In this document: one piece after another, positions 21,651 through 33,907 of the stretch
Layout: each line of letters opens with the position of its first letter
Numbering within the stretch: the first letter of the stretch is position 1
Assembly: GCA_963575645.1 (NCBI GenBank)
Contig: OY754466.1
Coordinates: 35,062,001-35,126,000, forward strand
Length of the DNA: 64,000 nt
Direction of reading: 5' to 3'
DNA from: Xanthostigma xanthostigma
Lineage: Eukaryota; Arthropoda; Insecta; Raphidioptera; Raphidiidae
Notes under the pieces: generated by a model
The model's input: only the letters and a program-made list of their open reading frames with translations
What the model was told of the DNA's origin: nothing
Database searches by the model: none
Made by a program: the position numbers and the translations under genes

Positions 21651-22242
21651 TACCCTTTGGCACAGTTTGAGGGTGAAAATTTAAAGAATGATTTATTTTT
21701 TCAAAACCCGTTTTTAATATAGCATCCATACTTTTCACTTTTATCATTAACTTTAATTTTAATTCACGTTTTACTTGTTGTCCCATTTGACATAATGTAT
21801 TTTAGTAGCAGTGGGTTCGCCGATAAATAACGCTAGATGTCTCCGCTTTGATGTTGCACATAGCGAATAGTTAATCTAACTAGTTTGTTGAATCAACGCC
21901 CACCACTAATACACATATTAAACTCGATTGAAATATTCAATTCATATATGTATAATATTTCTTCCTACAGCTTCACTAAAGAGTTGTATAAAATCCATAT
22001 TGCAATAACATATTTCATAATAGAGAGATATCATCTCCATGTCTTTCATAGGTTTCGGATCACTTTTGACCGGAATTTCAATGTTCATCTTTTCGTTTTA
22101 TGAAAACATGCGTATTATTTATCAGTCAAGGAAGCGTTTTCTAAAAGTTACTTTTTAAAAGAAATATTGTTTTTGGGCTTTTTAAAACCTTATAGTTTCA
22201 ATAGAATTTCGTACACTTATTTTCGGTATATTTTTATTTTAG

Positions 22243-22863
22243 CATTCCAACCCACAAGGGGGAAATGGTACTAGTTTAGGTCAAAAATCACTTTTCAAAA
22301 TGTTACAACATCTTTTCGTTTTGAGGTCCGCCGAATCCAAAAATCATATATTTTTGGAAAAAGTCTGTGCGTCTGTTAGTCTGTTTGTCTGTGAGCACGA
22401 TACAAGTCAAACGGATGAGCGGATTGAAACCAAATTTTGGGAGGATGTTTGGTGTATGCAAATATGAAGAGCCCTATTGTTTTTGGGGAAATCGGCCCAT
22501 GCGCAGAAGAGATTTATGCTATAACGATGTTTTTTATTTAATAACCGCTTGTTATTCTATTTATTTTTCCAAGTTTAAAAAAAAATTCTAAACTTCAGGG
22601 TTTCAAAAATATTTAAAAAAACAAAAATCAGCTGTTCTTTTGTTTTGTAGATCTGTCAGAAATATACTAGTTAAGCATGCTTTGATTAATTTTTACATGA
22701 CGTGGAACATACTATGTAGATAACCATGGCAACGAATAGCAAATATATTGAATACTAGCCATTACCCGAGTCACCTCACGCGATACCAATAATTTTATTT
22801 TCTTTATTATACTGTATCAAATGTCGACAATTTGAAGTTGCAATGGTCCCGTCGCCCAATTGG
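22243..22863 (+). repeat. CCATTCCAAC-family repeat, full copy
   Basis: Begins GCATTCCAACCCACAAGGGG and ends GAAGTTGCAATGGTCCCGTC + GCCCAATTGG. It is the best full-length representative with the copy at 56.72 kb. No coding capacity is seen, and the middle contains CATGCGCAGAAGAGAT and a distal TTTACATGACGTGG block. Confidence 0.85.
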
Positions 22864-23139
22864 ATGAATTTTTTTAAAAATGATAATTGCCAGTTTTGTC
22901 AAAATATAAAAAGATATTTAATCATTTAGTACTATTCAAATAAATAAAATTGTCGACCAATTTTTTCAGACCATATATTTGAAGAGTTCTATTCAGACGT
23001 TAATCAAAGATTTGCATTTAGTACTATGATAATAAAGATAACTTGTTAAAAGAGCACAGTAACGCCTCCTCTTGGTGTAAAAATGAAAAATCAAAATGCG
23101 TTTGTATTCCCGCAAAATAAATCTTTTTAGTAGATCGTC

Positions 23140-23640
23140 TGTCTCGCGAACTCCGCGATCTATCGATCGTTGTGATCGATTAACATCATCGCACAGAGTG
23201 ACAATCGGCAAATTTCATCCCGATGCACGGTTCTCAGCCAGTACACAGCACAACCCTGTGCATCTACTAAATTGTGTTTGTGTGTGTACAACAATGCGCG
23301 GGGCGCTATAACTACGTGCCGCCGTAGCTAGAACGTCGCGACGCCACACCATTCACAGAACAGACGTCAGTCGCGTCCCGTGTGCTGGCGTGTATGGTCG
23401 GCCCGGTCCACCGGTGTTTCCCCTAAACCACACTCACAGTGTAACACAGTCACACACACGCGCACACCGCGTATGTTTATACCTCCATAGACATTGCACC
23501 TCCATAGCACTTACCGCCTCGCCTGCCTTCCCGCCCATTACACACACACACACACACACACTACTGTACAACGATTGTGGCATTATTATTATTATTATTG
23601 TTGTGTTGTGTTATTATAGTTTACTTGACGATAGAACACA
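23140..23640 (+). promoter_or_regulatory. CpG-rich core promoter (Inr + DPE) and leader
   Basis: In an otherwise AT-rich window, 23,140-23,540 is rich in CG dinucleotides. TCAGTC at 23,367-23,372 fits the arthropod initiator TCAKTY with +1 at A23,369. GGTCG at 23,396-23,400 falls exactly at +28 to +32 and fits the downstream promoter element RGWYV. There is no TATA box at -30, as expected for a DPE promoter. The downstream leader has no coding frame but holds a (CA)n run (about 23,538-23,562) and an (ATT)n run (about 23,582). Weak splice donors are possible near 23,828 (ATAG|GTAAAA) and 24,059. This may be the first exon of the gene whose coding exon lies at 40.6 kb, but that link is inference. 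Confidence 0.5.
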
Positions 23641-24239
23641 TATTGTGTAATAACGAAGTTTGTGTTTTACGTATAACTTTAACGGCATGTCAAAGTTCGT
23701 ATCATAAATTACTCATTATACATATATGATTCGTTTTTTTTTTTATTTTAGTGAAACCAGGAAATTGATCAAAATCGGAAATGTTATTTTACTTATCGAG
23801 TATGTCATTGAGTTTAAATGTAAAAATAGGTAAAAGAAAAAAAAATTATAAGCCTTTTTAGGCACTTCTATACTAAACTCAAACTATATCATTTGCGGTT
23901 TTTTTTAGTATGTACTTTTTTGATTACTTATATTTGTGAATAACATAAAAAGGCAATGAAACGTTAGATCCAAGAAAAAATAATCGTTTCTTTTATTTAA
24001 TAGTTGTGTTTGGTGTGTAGTGAGAAATAAGTGAAATTTATACTGAAAAGTGTACGTTAGGTATATAATCCATGGTTACACTTTTTTATATTACAAACGT
24101 AATAGAGCCAAAAGTGTCAACACTTTTTAAACTGGAGCACGATACCAAACACACCTGTTGTTTCAAATTATTAATATATACTGATTTTGATTTTTTTTTG
24201 TTTCAATTTCGAAAAAAAAATTCAATGTTGTCTTGTATA

Positions 24240-24766
24240 CAGAGTGATTTTTAAGTCGATTTTTTTTAACAGCGTGTAGAAATCAAATAGATGAACAAAT
24301 ATTTCAAGTAATTTTTCTATCACAACTCAAAAATGAAAGAGAAACGGGCTTTCAAAGTTTTATTAAATTTTATCAAATTTTGAGGTCGGTCCTGGCGCTA
24401 TGTTGTGTCACTATGGATATATGTTATGTCATTATCAAGTATTCACAGAAATTGTTCAAAGTTGTCCCCGTTTTGTTGGACACAAAGATGCGTGCGCCGT
24501 ATCTATGCTTCTGTACACGCTTGTAGTAGCGATAAGGGCCTTCCGCGAATAATTTTAGATACATTAATTCCGATTCATATTTTCTTTACTTGTGTTAACC
24601 GGGCTTTTGAAATAATTTAAATAAAATTTAAAAAAATTAATTAAATTAGAACGTATGTTTCTTTATTATTTTTGAGTTTTAATAAAAAATTTTCTTAAAA
24701 TATTTGATCATCTATATGATTTCTACACGCTGTTAAAAAAGAAGAATCAACTTAAAAATTGCTCTG
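24240..24766. mobile_element. TA-duplication MITE, about 75-bp termini
   Basis: The left end CAGAGTGATTTTTAAGTCGA and then AACAGCGTGTAGAAATCA are complementary to the right end (TGATTTCTACACGCTGTTA ... AACTTAAAAATTGCTCTG). TA flanks both ends, as in Tc1/mariner-mobilised elements. The interior (24,300-24,640) has a 71-codon frame without recognisable motifs. Confidence 0.78.
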
Positions 24767-25793
24767 TATAGACTATAGAGATGACATTTAAATGTTAGTC
24801 TTAAATGATATTTACTAGAATTTTCGAGAAATCTTAACTTAAAAAAGAAAATAAAATAATTTCTAAAGTTCTATAAATAATAAAAGTGTGTTTAATTTTA
24901 AGTTACGCTAATTACATAATAATCTAACTTTATGAAAACAGGTAAATTACATTCTTGATTTCCATGTAAAAATTTGTCTCGGCATATGAGTAGTTAATAG
25001 TTATATAAAAGTTGTACCCTCCCCCCCCCGCAACCGTTATTAATTAAATCGTGTCTGTAGAGTACTTGAACGGTTTCCTCGCTAAAATCAATTACATATG
25101 GGATCTCTTATATAAGAAAATCATATAAATAACTCAATAAAACGGGAGGTAAATTTAATATCTGTAAAGCCGTATGTGAAATTGAAACACCATCTGTCAA
25201 TCAAATATTCTAATGTAAATATGTCGAGCGTCTATAATTAGCAATACATTTATGCTAAATGTGCATTAACATTAAAATCATGTTTCATATTTTCATGCTC
25301 TTGCGTATTATTAATTTTAATAAATTAGCACTTTTTTCAAAACTACATTTAGATAGCGATGTATTCAAAATGTTGAAGGAAAAAGTGTCATGTTCTATTT
25401 CTTGGTTAAGAATTTTCGTTTTTAAAATCTGATGAGCACTTAATTAGTCGTTTCCTGTCTAACATATGTATTTATTTATACACTGAGAACTGTTACTAAC
25501 ATCTGCTCGGTTATGTCCTCAAATTATTGTACTGACTTCAGAATACTACTTTATCTCAACTCAGACAGTTGAGCCACTTTGACAATGCATAAATCAGTTG
25601 TCAGACTGATAAAAAGTCGCATAGTAAGCTGACTGTCCTGACTGCAGCATCAGGTCATGGTTATCAGATTATTGTATTGTCATCGATATTACATAAGTGT
25701 GCAAAATTTCAAAGTAATTGTAGCTCAAAATCTACTTGAAAGATTTGACCCATAAACTGGCCGACTGACTGACTGACAAACATATGTGATGTT
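24767..25793. other. No gene recognised; one half hairpin repeat
   Basis: AT-rich non-coding sequence. A half copy of the AGACGCT hairpin family (GTCGAGCGTCTATAATTAGC) lies at about 25,223. An overlapping run of GACTGACTGACTGAC lies near 25,764. Confidence 0.5.
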
Positions 25794-26478
25794 CAGTGCC
25801 GGATTAACTTCTAAGCTAAGTAAGCAACTGCTTAGGGCTTCGCGTCTCATGGGGCACCAAGAGTCAGAAATGAAAAGCATCTTACTTGATCGTGTCAACA
25901 ATTTTTTTTCTTTTTATCATGTTCTCAAAAATTTGATCTACTGATACATATGTCTTTAGAAGTTAAAAATAAATAATAATTTATTTTTGAAACTGAAACG
26001 GAAAAAAACAATGTTTTTTAAGGGTTTTTGCAACTTTAAAGTTTTGTAACTTTTTTTCTATTAAAAAAATCTATTGATTGTGAAAGGGTAGTATTTAAAT
26101 GAGTGACTGTAAATTACAATTTTGGGTGACAAAATTAATCAATTTGGGTTACTGTATTACTAAGTGAGCGACTGACTGCGTGTGACGAGAAATCAACAGA
26201 ACAGCAACTTACAAACATCCATTTGAGTTACTTAAAGTTAAGTTATTAAAACAGTATCTCATCATCAGTCACCAAGTTTTTTTTTTATTCGACCGTTTTA
26301 TAATTCCCCATTGTAAAATTCAAGTTTTTTTCTAAAATTCTAATCTTTTTAATTTGAAAAAAAAAATTATAAACTGAATATAAGACGGATAATATTAGAA
26401 TTTATTTAGACTGCTATTAAAGATGGGGGACCATTGCAAGACATGCTTTTTACACCAAGGAGTCTAAATCCGACACTG
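25794..26478. mobile_element. hAT-type non-autonomous element
   Basis: The ends are CAGTGCCGGATTAACTTCTA and (reversed) CAGTGTCGGATTTAGACTCC. The flanking 8-mers are GTGATGTT (25,786-25,793) and GTGATGAT (26,479-26,486), a duplication with one substitution. Length is 685 bp with no transposase frame. Confidence 0.82.
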
Positions 26479-26712
26479 GTGATGATGAATAAATATGAAA
26501 TAATATATAAATTAATTAAATTTCACTATACTGATAACTCAACCAGCGCTAATCAGGGAGTTTCGAGTTCGAATTCTGGCAGTGATATTTAACTTTTTTT
26601 CTTAGTCAGGGGCCCGATAACGTTAATGGCAATATAGTTGTCTGGAAACTAATTCACTAATATAAGTGGATTGCTATTATGGAAACTTTATAGAGAAAGA
26701 AAGAGGGGGGAT

Positions 26713-26757
26713 AGTAGATTATAGACGCTAAACAGCTGAAGTCATCAGTGTCTATAA
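26713..26757 (-). repeat. Dispersed AGACGCT hairpin repeat, copy 3
   Basis: ATAGTAGATTATAGACGCTA then AACAGCTGAAGTCATCAGTG and TCTATAAA. It is preceded by a purine-rich AGAGAAAGAAAGAGGGGGG tract, the counterpart of the (TC)n tail of the copy at 57.57 kb. Half copies GTGGAGCGTCTATAATTTA also sit at about 27,015 and 27,555, on either side of the next MITE. Confidence 0.7.
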
Positions 26758-27034
26758 ATATTTATAAGCATTTCTTATCATAAATTATTGTATAACATCC
26801 ACGAGTTTTTCCAATTTATTAAATAAAGTATAGGTGTTTCTTACCCGGATATGCTCGGACTAACACAGATTTTTTATCCCAAAACCAATATTGACGTAGA
26901 CGAAACGGAAGACACACATAAATATGGCTAGTTTTTTGAGTAGACGAAATCGTCGTCGGGCTCTTTCCAACTTGAATCGTATTATACTTATGTTTCAAAT
27001 TGTTAATCCGCTGTTGTGGAGCGTCTATAATTTA

Positions 27035-27506
27035 AGGCCGTTGCACACGAGGCTGGTTTTGCCGTTGGAATATTTGCTGGTATTTGCGCTGGTTGGCGCG
27101 CTGGCTGCGAAGATGGAAATAATGTCTCTGCGGGCTCGCGTACTTCATCGCAAGACGAATTTCAAAATTAGAACCGGTGCTATATTTCGTGCTTGTTTGT
27201 CTGCTGGTTCTGATCCACAATCAACCAGGAAACATTATCTTGTCACGTGGGCAACATGGGCAAACGCCTACAAACAAACATTGCGTCATAATACGTTTTC
27301 CGTTCAGAGACAATAAACGTTCACTTTAGTTAGCATTCGAACAATCACTGCGCGCACACCAAACCCATCTACAAAGCCAGGCTCAAAACACGCATCGTGT
27401 GAAGCGAATACATAAAATCCATAACGAAATCCGGTACCACAGCACGCTTGAAACCTATAAGTATAGCCAAATCTAGCGGCAAAACCAGCTTCGTGTGCAG
27501 CGACCT
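27035..27506. mobile_element. TTA-duplication MITE, copy B
   Basis: Starts AGGCCGTTGCACACGAGGCT and ends GTGTGCAGCGACCT, flanked by TTA (27,032-27,034 and 27,507-27,509). It is co-linear with copies A, C and D, sharing AACAAACA and GCGCGCACACC blocks. The open frame of 130 codons across it (26,924-27,316) starts outside the element and is a chance frame. Confidence 0.85.
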
Positions 27507-27579
27507 TTATACTAATGTTTTAAGTGACAGTGAAATTGTTAATCCTCTGTTGTGGAGCGTCTATAATTTACAATATCTA

Positions 27580-28960
27580 CCTACCTAAATTGCTTGTTAG
27601 TGTTTTGGAACACTTTGTATGTTACGTTTTCCTTTAGAAAAATAATATTGCCGCGACGTCAGTCAAAAATTGTTTTATTCTTCCTCTTAGTGTCTCTTTT
27701 TAAATACTTAAATTCCCAGTTGGAATATTCCTGAGATGTGTTTTAACTGAAGGAATGCAAATCAAACTGACAGCCTCTCTTTAATCGATACTTTTTACTT
27801 CCATGTTTCGTAAGGAAATAGAAGTATAATAGTCTCCGAGATATAATATGATTGCCTTCTGCAGTACGTCTGGGAATTTTTATTTTATTCAGAATAGTTT
27901 TTGTAAAAATAGACCGATTTGAATTGTTTTTTTTTTTTAATATTTGATTTTAGTGACAATCGGATCAGTAGTTTTGGATAAACACATTTTATTTTGTGCA
28001 TGTTTTGTACCTATAACAAACAATATCGTACAAGACGCTTTGTGAAAAATCTCGTGTATTTTTTTTATGTTTATTCAGCCATCACTTTTCAAGGGGTTAA
28101 CCGATTTGAAAAAAAAATGTTCAGAATGTTTACATATTGGTACTATACATATTTTTTAATCTGTTCAGGTGTATTTGACTAAAAAAGGGTGTTTGCTTAA
28201 TACCTATAATATATCCAGCATTTGTGAACCGACTTTAACGATTCTTTTTCTACAATAGAACATAGCGTCAAGATGATCACACATCATTTTTTCTTAAATC
28301 GATTCAACAGTTTAGCAATAAAATATTAAGAAAGAAGGCGGTTCTTAACGTGCAAACTACGCATTGCAAATAAAATAATAATTCTTAAAAAAAAAAAAAA
28401 ACAATAAGTATAGAGTTATCTAAACTCGAAAGTCCCCTTATCGGTATCAATTCGGCTTGAATCGATTCACGCTAATGCTTTTAGTTGATTAATCGATTAT
28501 TCGATCGACTCAAAAGGCTTCGACAGACTGAAAGATAAAAATGGTATTGAATTCAAGGCATTCTTTTTGTGGTTCAATCTATATTGGTGCCATTCTGAGA
28601 ATATCTGGCCTAATACTCATATACGAAGTTATTTTATTGAGATATTAAGAAGTTGTTCAAGTATTCTAAACGACTCTTTTATTGTTGAATGCAAATCAAA
28701 TAGTGCTATGCCTCATCCAAACCTCTATAATTAGTTCAGCTTGGAGAAAATTGTTAGTTTTAATTATTTCATTAGAATCAAATTAATCGCACAATTCCTG
28801 TTGGTATAATTTGACAAATCCAAATTAAGTGTTTCCAATGTATAAGTGATAGAAACCGAAAATAGATACAAGTTATATATGTAATATCCCAGGGCTAATA
28901 AGTGTTTTCTGGTAGCATAAGTATCTACATGTGCATTACATACAGTGCGAGTTTTTTTTA
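27580..28960. other. No gene or recognised repeat
   Basis: AT-rich with homopolymer runs. No supported feature. Confidence 0.5.
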
Positions 28961-28967
28961 GTAATTA

Positions 28968-29435
28968 AAACACGCTGTACACGAGGCTGGTTTGGCCACT
29001 AGATTCCTTGCTAGATTTGGCTGTTATGTTTCAAGCGTGTTTTGGCGCTGGATTTCGTGATGACTTTTATGTGTTCACTTCACACGATGTTTGTTTTCAA
29101 GCTGGTTTTGTTGACGGGTTCGGTGCGCGCGCAGTGACAGGTCGAATGTCAATTGTCAATAAAAGTGAACGTTTCTGAACAGAACACACACTGTGACGCC
29201 TGGTTTGTTTGCAGGCGTTTGCCAATGTCGCCCACGTGGCAAGATACTGTTTTCTGTTTGGTTCTTGTTCAAAATAAGCAGAGAAACAAGCACGAACATT
29301 AGTCCCGGTTCGAATTATGAAATCCATCTTGTGATGCGCACGCAAATCCGGCATTGACGTCATTTTCATCTTCGCAGCCAGCGCAATTTCCGGCAACGAT
29401 TCCAGCGGCAAAACCAGCCTCATGTGCAGCGACTT
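28968..29435. mobile_element. TTA-duplication MITE, copy C
   Basis: Starts AAACACGCTGTACACGAGGC and ends CATGTGCAGCGACT between TTA trinucleotides (28,965-28,967 and 29,436-29,438). In the same family order it holds GGTTCGGTGCGCGCGCAGTG and GATTCCAGCGGCAAAACCAG. Length is 468 bp. Confidence 0.83.
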
Positions 29436-29479
29436 TTAGACTATATACACGCGAATAAATACAATGTCATTTGTTTTTA

Positions 29480-29751
29480 TAAGGGCCCATTCAAGTATTA
29501 TGTAAGCATCAAGGGGGGGAGTCTTTGCTTAGCTTATTTTTGATGACATGCGGGTTTAGATGGTGATGACGTCAGCAATATTTATTTATAACAATAAAGA
29601 AACTTGAGCAGATTTAAAAAAATATATACCAATGTTTAGGTAAGCATAGGAGGGAGGGGTAAGAGCTTTGCTTACTTTTGCTGACAAGGGGAAGGGGGGG
29701 TGTTAAAACATTACTAAAATTCTGCTTACGTAATACTTGAATGGCCCCTTA
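29480..29751. mobile_element. MITE with TTA duplication (TAAGGGCCC type)
   Basis: The left end TAAGGGCCCATTCAAGTATT is complementary to the right end AATACTTGAATGGCCCCTTA. TTA is present on each side (29,477-29,479 and 29,752-29,754). Both halves carry G-runs and TTGCTTA(G/C) motifs. Length is 272 bp. Confidence 0.85.
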
Positions 29752-29754
29752 TTA

Positions 29755-31755
29755 GACGTGCTCATTGTTGAAAAGTGAACTGTCAAAAATTTTGAAAATG
29801 AAGTTAAATCCCCTACTTTATAGGACGTAGGTACGTGTAAAAAATACGGTATAGGTATATCTCATTCGTAGCGGTATTACGGCTAGTGTCACTCGTTAGT
29901 TCTCGTTTTAAAAACAATGTCACTCGCCGTAATATAACGCATTACGACACTGGATAAACGATTTTCTCTTTTAGTAAAACTATGTAGTCTGAATGATGTC
30001 GAACTCGTATACGATTTTTCGCTGTGAACAGTATATGCACCTAACCTGTCGTTCTAGTACCTATGTAACGCAGGGTTACCTGTGCTGCCTGAAAATGGTC
30101 TAAATGTGTAGAATCTTTGTTATGTTAGCGTTTAGATGTGTAATTAGGCAAGATTTAATTTTAGCTTAAACATAATTACGAACTGTGCAAACTATCTTAT
30201 AAATAGGTAGTCGACAATAGTTTAAATAGGTCACAGTTGCATCATGAGGAACACTACAAAATAATAATAATTTGTGTATTAGGATTCATATAGCAAATCC
30301 ATGACGTCATCAAATTATGCAACTGGCTTTTGTTTATATTCATAGTGTAATAAATTAATTAGCCTAGAAGAATTGGAAACAAAAGTGGCATTTAGAAGAA
30401 CGTCAAGGTAACAAATGTAATTTTGCGAAAAATTGCCGAGAATGATCCACAACATACTAAAAATTTTAGCCCTCACCACCGCTGCTATATGCTTTGGGAG
30501 AATAAAAACCATCGTTAAAAAGGTGTTTTTTTCAAAAATACAGATCAGATATTTAAAATTAAAGGTTTTCTATATAAGTTTTATTAATCACACAAGAATG
30601 CTCACGAAGGAAGGTGTCCAGCAAAATATTAATTTCCAAGCTAATTTTACAAATTCTTTTTCAAGAAGTATTTCTAAGTTTTATTTGTTAGTTAGTTATT
30701 CGTAATATTTTCAGTTTTATTTTTATGGCTTTTATAATAATATTACTCCCTCATATCTATGCCCTTGAGACTAGCAGACTATTTATTTCAGGTTGTTGTG
30801 GAAAGGAATTTGATCAGAAAAAGAGGCTGAAAATGACACGCTTTTATTGCCCTCGAAACCAATAGTTAAAATCTAATCTCCTTTTCAAAAGCCATATATT
30901 AATTACAATCCAAGCTCTGACCGTATAAAAGTCTACTGGGCAACACTTCTAAAATTCGTGTAAAGCTACTAACGATCTTCAATTATGTTATACCAAGGAT
31001 TTCGCATGGTTGGTTCTCATAATAATTTATAGTATCTAGCACGGAGGGGGCGGGGGTAACTTTAACCAAATATAGTTTGATTTCTTTGTATTTGCTTCTT
31101 AAAGAAACCTTACCCTCCTCCTGGCGCAGTCGAATAGAAAACGAAGGCATCTATTTGGGGAAAATAAAAAACAAGAAACTCGACTGCACAAAATTGGAAC
31201 TATTATGTAACTAAAAGCAGCCGATGGGAACATACCTATACTTTCTTTTGTTTTTCAATAGGCCCTCATCTGGTGCACGCTGATGTTTTCCGACTCGTTT
31301 TATTCGTTTTAGTTATTAGTTTGTTTTGTTATATTATAACACTTTTATTTGATATCCATATTGTTATAATAACCAAATATTTTTTTATTCTCTCTCTTTT
31401 TTTAGTGTAAGTAATAGATATAGCTTATATTGAATTGATTGTCAAAATAATTTGAACGCCCCTCCTCCCCGCAGAGCAAAGACCTATCTACAATACTGGT
31501 ATCTAGCAACAACAATTGACAGTTAAGCTAAAAATAGCAGTAGTTGAAAGTTCGCTGTTAGAAAATTAAATCAAATCTGTAACGTGTTGTGCTGTTTACA
31601 GCCAGGCGATTACAGTCTCTACATATTAAAGAGGGTAGAAAATACCATTTTAAATCTAAAAATACATTTGTAAAACGGCAGTTCTCGCACACACAGAATT
31701 AAAATATATGTTGCTAAATAAATTATGTCAATGTTACATTCGTTTCCTTTACGTC
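29755..31755. other. No gene recognised
   Basis: AT-rich DNA without a supported gene. C- and G-rich patches at about 31,040 (CGGAGGGGGCGGGGG) and 31,457 (CGCCCCTCCTCCCCG) are complementary in character and might mark the ends of an old element. I could not extend the match. Confidence 0.45.
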
Positions 31756-31758
31756 TTA

Positions 31759-31942
31759 AGGCCTATCGAATTTTGCGATCGCAATGGCAGACAACGACAT
31801 AATATAATGAAACGACAAATACAATCTCTTTTCTTCAGAAGCGCAGCGGCAGATGATAAAATCGTTCATCTCGAACTGATTCATATTTAATTCAATTTAA
31901 TTGTTCTGTCGTTGTCTTCCACAGTGGTCGCAAAAATTTACC
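31759..31942. mobile_element. 184-bp MITE with TTA duplication
   Basis: The left part (ATTTTGCGATCGCAATGGCA then GACAACGACA) is complementary to the right part (TGTCGTTGTCTTCCACAGTG then GTCGCAAAAATTT). TTA borders both ends (31,756-31,758 and 31,943-31,945). Confidence 0.68.
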
Positions 31943-31945
31943 TTA

Positions 31946-33907
31946 CGAAGCGTAGAATCGCTTTACATTATAAAATTATAAAAGAAAACAAATCTCTTAT
32001 GCCCATATTCACCGAACACTATTAAAGATAGAAATTACTAATCTTGGAACAAATTTATTCGTTGGAATAAAATTTACTTTCAATTCATCAAGCAAAATAT
32101 CAGGTAGAAAAGTTAGTTAAAGAATAAATATACACTGCACTATATTTTGTTTTGTTGAATATTGTGACGTTCACCCAAAAATTCCGACCGATGGCGTTAG
32201 TGTAAACGTCAAAAAACAGTTTCATTAAAATAATAATGTTTTATCCTAACCCAATTGCACACAAAACTTCCACTGACTAATGGTTTACAACTATACACTT
32301 TACAAAAGGTTAATAAACAACACATAAATAAATTCACAAGAGCAAACTGTAGATATAATACTCCACGTTTATAGGTTAGGTATTTTGATCTATGTGGCGG
32401 CCATTATTATTAGACAGAATAGATTTATACCCGTAGTAAACATAATTATGCTTGGTGAATTGAATTATCGCTATTTATTCGGAGGAAGGAAACAATAGAA
32501 CCGAACTACTTAGGCTCTGTGAATATAACCATTACACTTTTTAAAATTAATATTGTTACTCGAGAAGATGAATCAAGTCTTCAAAGAAGAAGAAAATTCG
32601 CATCATAATAATTATATTTAGATTGAAATGAACACGTCATGGGTTTTCTACATGAAGACGCTCACTTTGTATAGATACGTAAGTGATAGGTAATTATGTA
32701 GAGCTTGAAGATTACAGTAGGCTGTGTGTAGTGTAGGCGTCCTGTCGTTTGTCCTCCTTGGGTATTACGTATCTATAATAATTAGATGAATGTCAATTAT
32801 ATTAGAACCCTTATTTGACCCTATCTCCAATCATAAGAATTGGTGCTGTAGACATAATATTATCGTTAGTTCGACTCTGAAGGGTCTTCTGTCAAAGTTA
32901 AACCTCAGCTAGTTTGCCATAATATACAGTGGAGTCTCAGCAACGTGAACGTCCCGAAACATGAATATCCAAAACGTGAATGCCTGTTGTGACGTACACG
33001 ACAATTAATCTTTTCAAAAAAATGGATTTTTTTTCTCTTTATTAATCAGTACCTAGTCATAGACAAATTTCTTTTAATAAAAATAAATTTCTTATCTTGA
33101 AAGAGTGAGTCAGGTCCTGTTTCTAAAGATCGTGTCGCACGGCATCCTTACATAACTATTCGATGTATACAGACGTTTGTGGAATAAGGAACAAAGGGGA
33201 AAGGAGGGAAGTAAATGCATCAGAGACCGGGAAAATGTGATAGTTCCCGTAGGAGAAGGGCTGGAATCTTAAATATGCCATTCCTTCAACCATTAAATCT
33301 ATTCAATGTCCTCGTAAGTAATGTTTCAAAGAAAAAAAAGTAGTAAAACTCAATTTTCTAGATCCGGATTGAATAACAAATTTATCTAAATTATTTATAC
33401 TCAATATTTGGAATGCGCATCTAATCTTGAAGAGAAATATTTTATACTTGTGTTGGGAGACCGTCTGATAAGCTTGCTTGCAGATCTATGATAAAGCAAA
33501 AAAACGACTTCAAGATAATGACCAAATAGGGATATTTCCGTCCCGAAAACTCAGTTTTAAACTCACCACCAATCCCAAACAAAATCCCAAATAAAAAATC
33601 ATTGCCTACCCAAAATGCACGGTAGTACGTTTTTTCGCCCTTTTACTGCAATGTTTATTGGTCCATGTGGGTAAAGGTTTTTCTGTTCCGTTTTGATTGG
33701 CACTATGTATTTTAACATGTGAGAACATAAAATGCGTTAAAAATTACAGCTTCTACCTTTTTTGTAATCACCAATTGGTACTAAATGAGTTCCATATATC
33801 AGGATAAAAGGGAATCATAAGACGGCTCACAAACTGAAAACTCACTGACCTGCGAACTAGGTCTTCACCTAACTTTGAAATTATTTAGAAGTATTTCTTC
33901 GAAAATG
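31946..33907. other. No gene recognised; possible pogo-like terminus
   Basis: AT-rich. At about 32,930, ACAGTGGAGTCTCAGCAACG resembles a pogo/Tigger-type left terminus, but no matching right end was found. Otherwise I see nothing. Confidence 0.4.

Larger units (their letters stand above)
19212..21908 (+). mobile_element. ISL2EU/THAP-type DNA transposon, degenerate
   Basis: The ends are TAGTGGTGGGTCGTTGA and (reversed right end) TAGTGGTGGGCGTTGA, each bordered by AT (19,210-19,211 and 21,909-21,910). Inverted termini with an AT dinucleotide duplication, plus an internal gene with a THAP domain followed by a transposase-type helix-turn-helix, fit the ISL2EU (PIF-related, DDE_Tnp_4) group. The 2.7-kb span includes a later hAT-type insertion (20,750-21,288) and a small foldback (19,258-19,416). 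The catalytic DDE region is absent, so the copy is dead. Confidence 0.75.

Noticed and set aside
24405-24620. 71-codon frame inside the TA-flanked MITE
   Set aside because: I looked for transposase motifs and found none in any frame.
26540-26590. Possible tRNA T-arm (GAGTTCGAATTCTGGCA)
   Set aside because: A B-box-like word is present, but no D arm, anticodon arm or acceptor pairing can be drawn.
26924-27316. 130-codon frame
   Set aside because: Most of it lies in a TTA-flanked MITE that is repeated elsewhere without that frame, and it crosses the MITE boundary.
29097-29423. 108-codon minus-strand frame
   Set aside because: It is inside MITE copy C. Sister copies at 5.9 and 54.7 kb do not keep it open.
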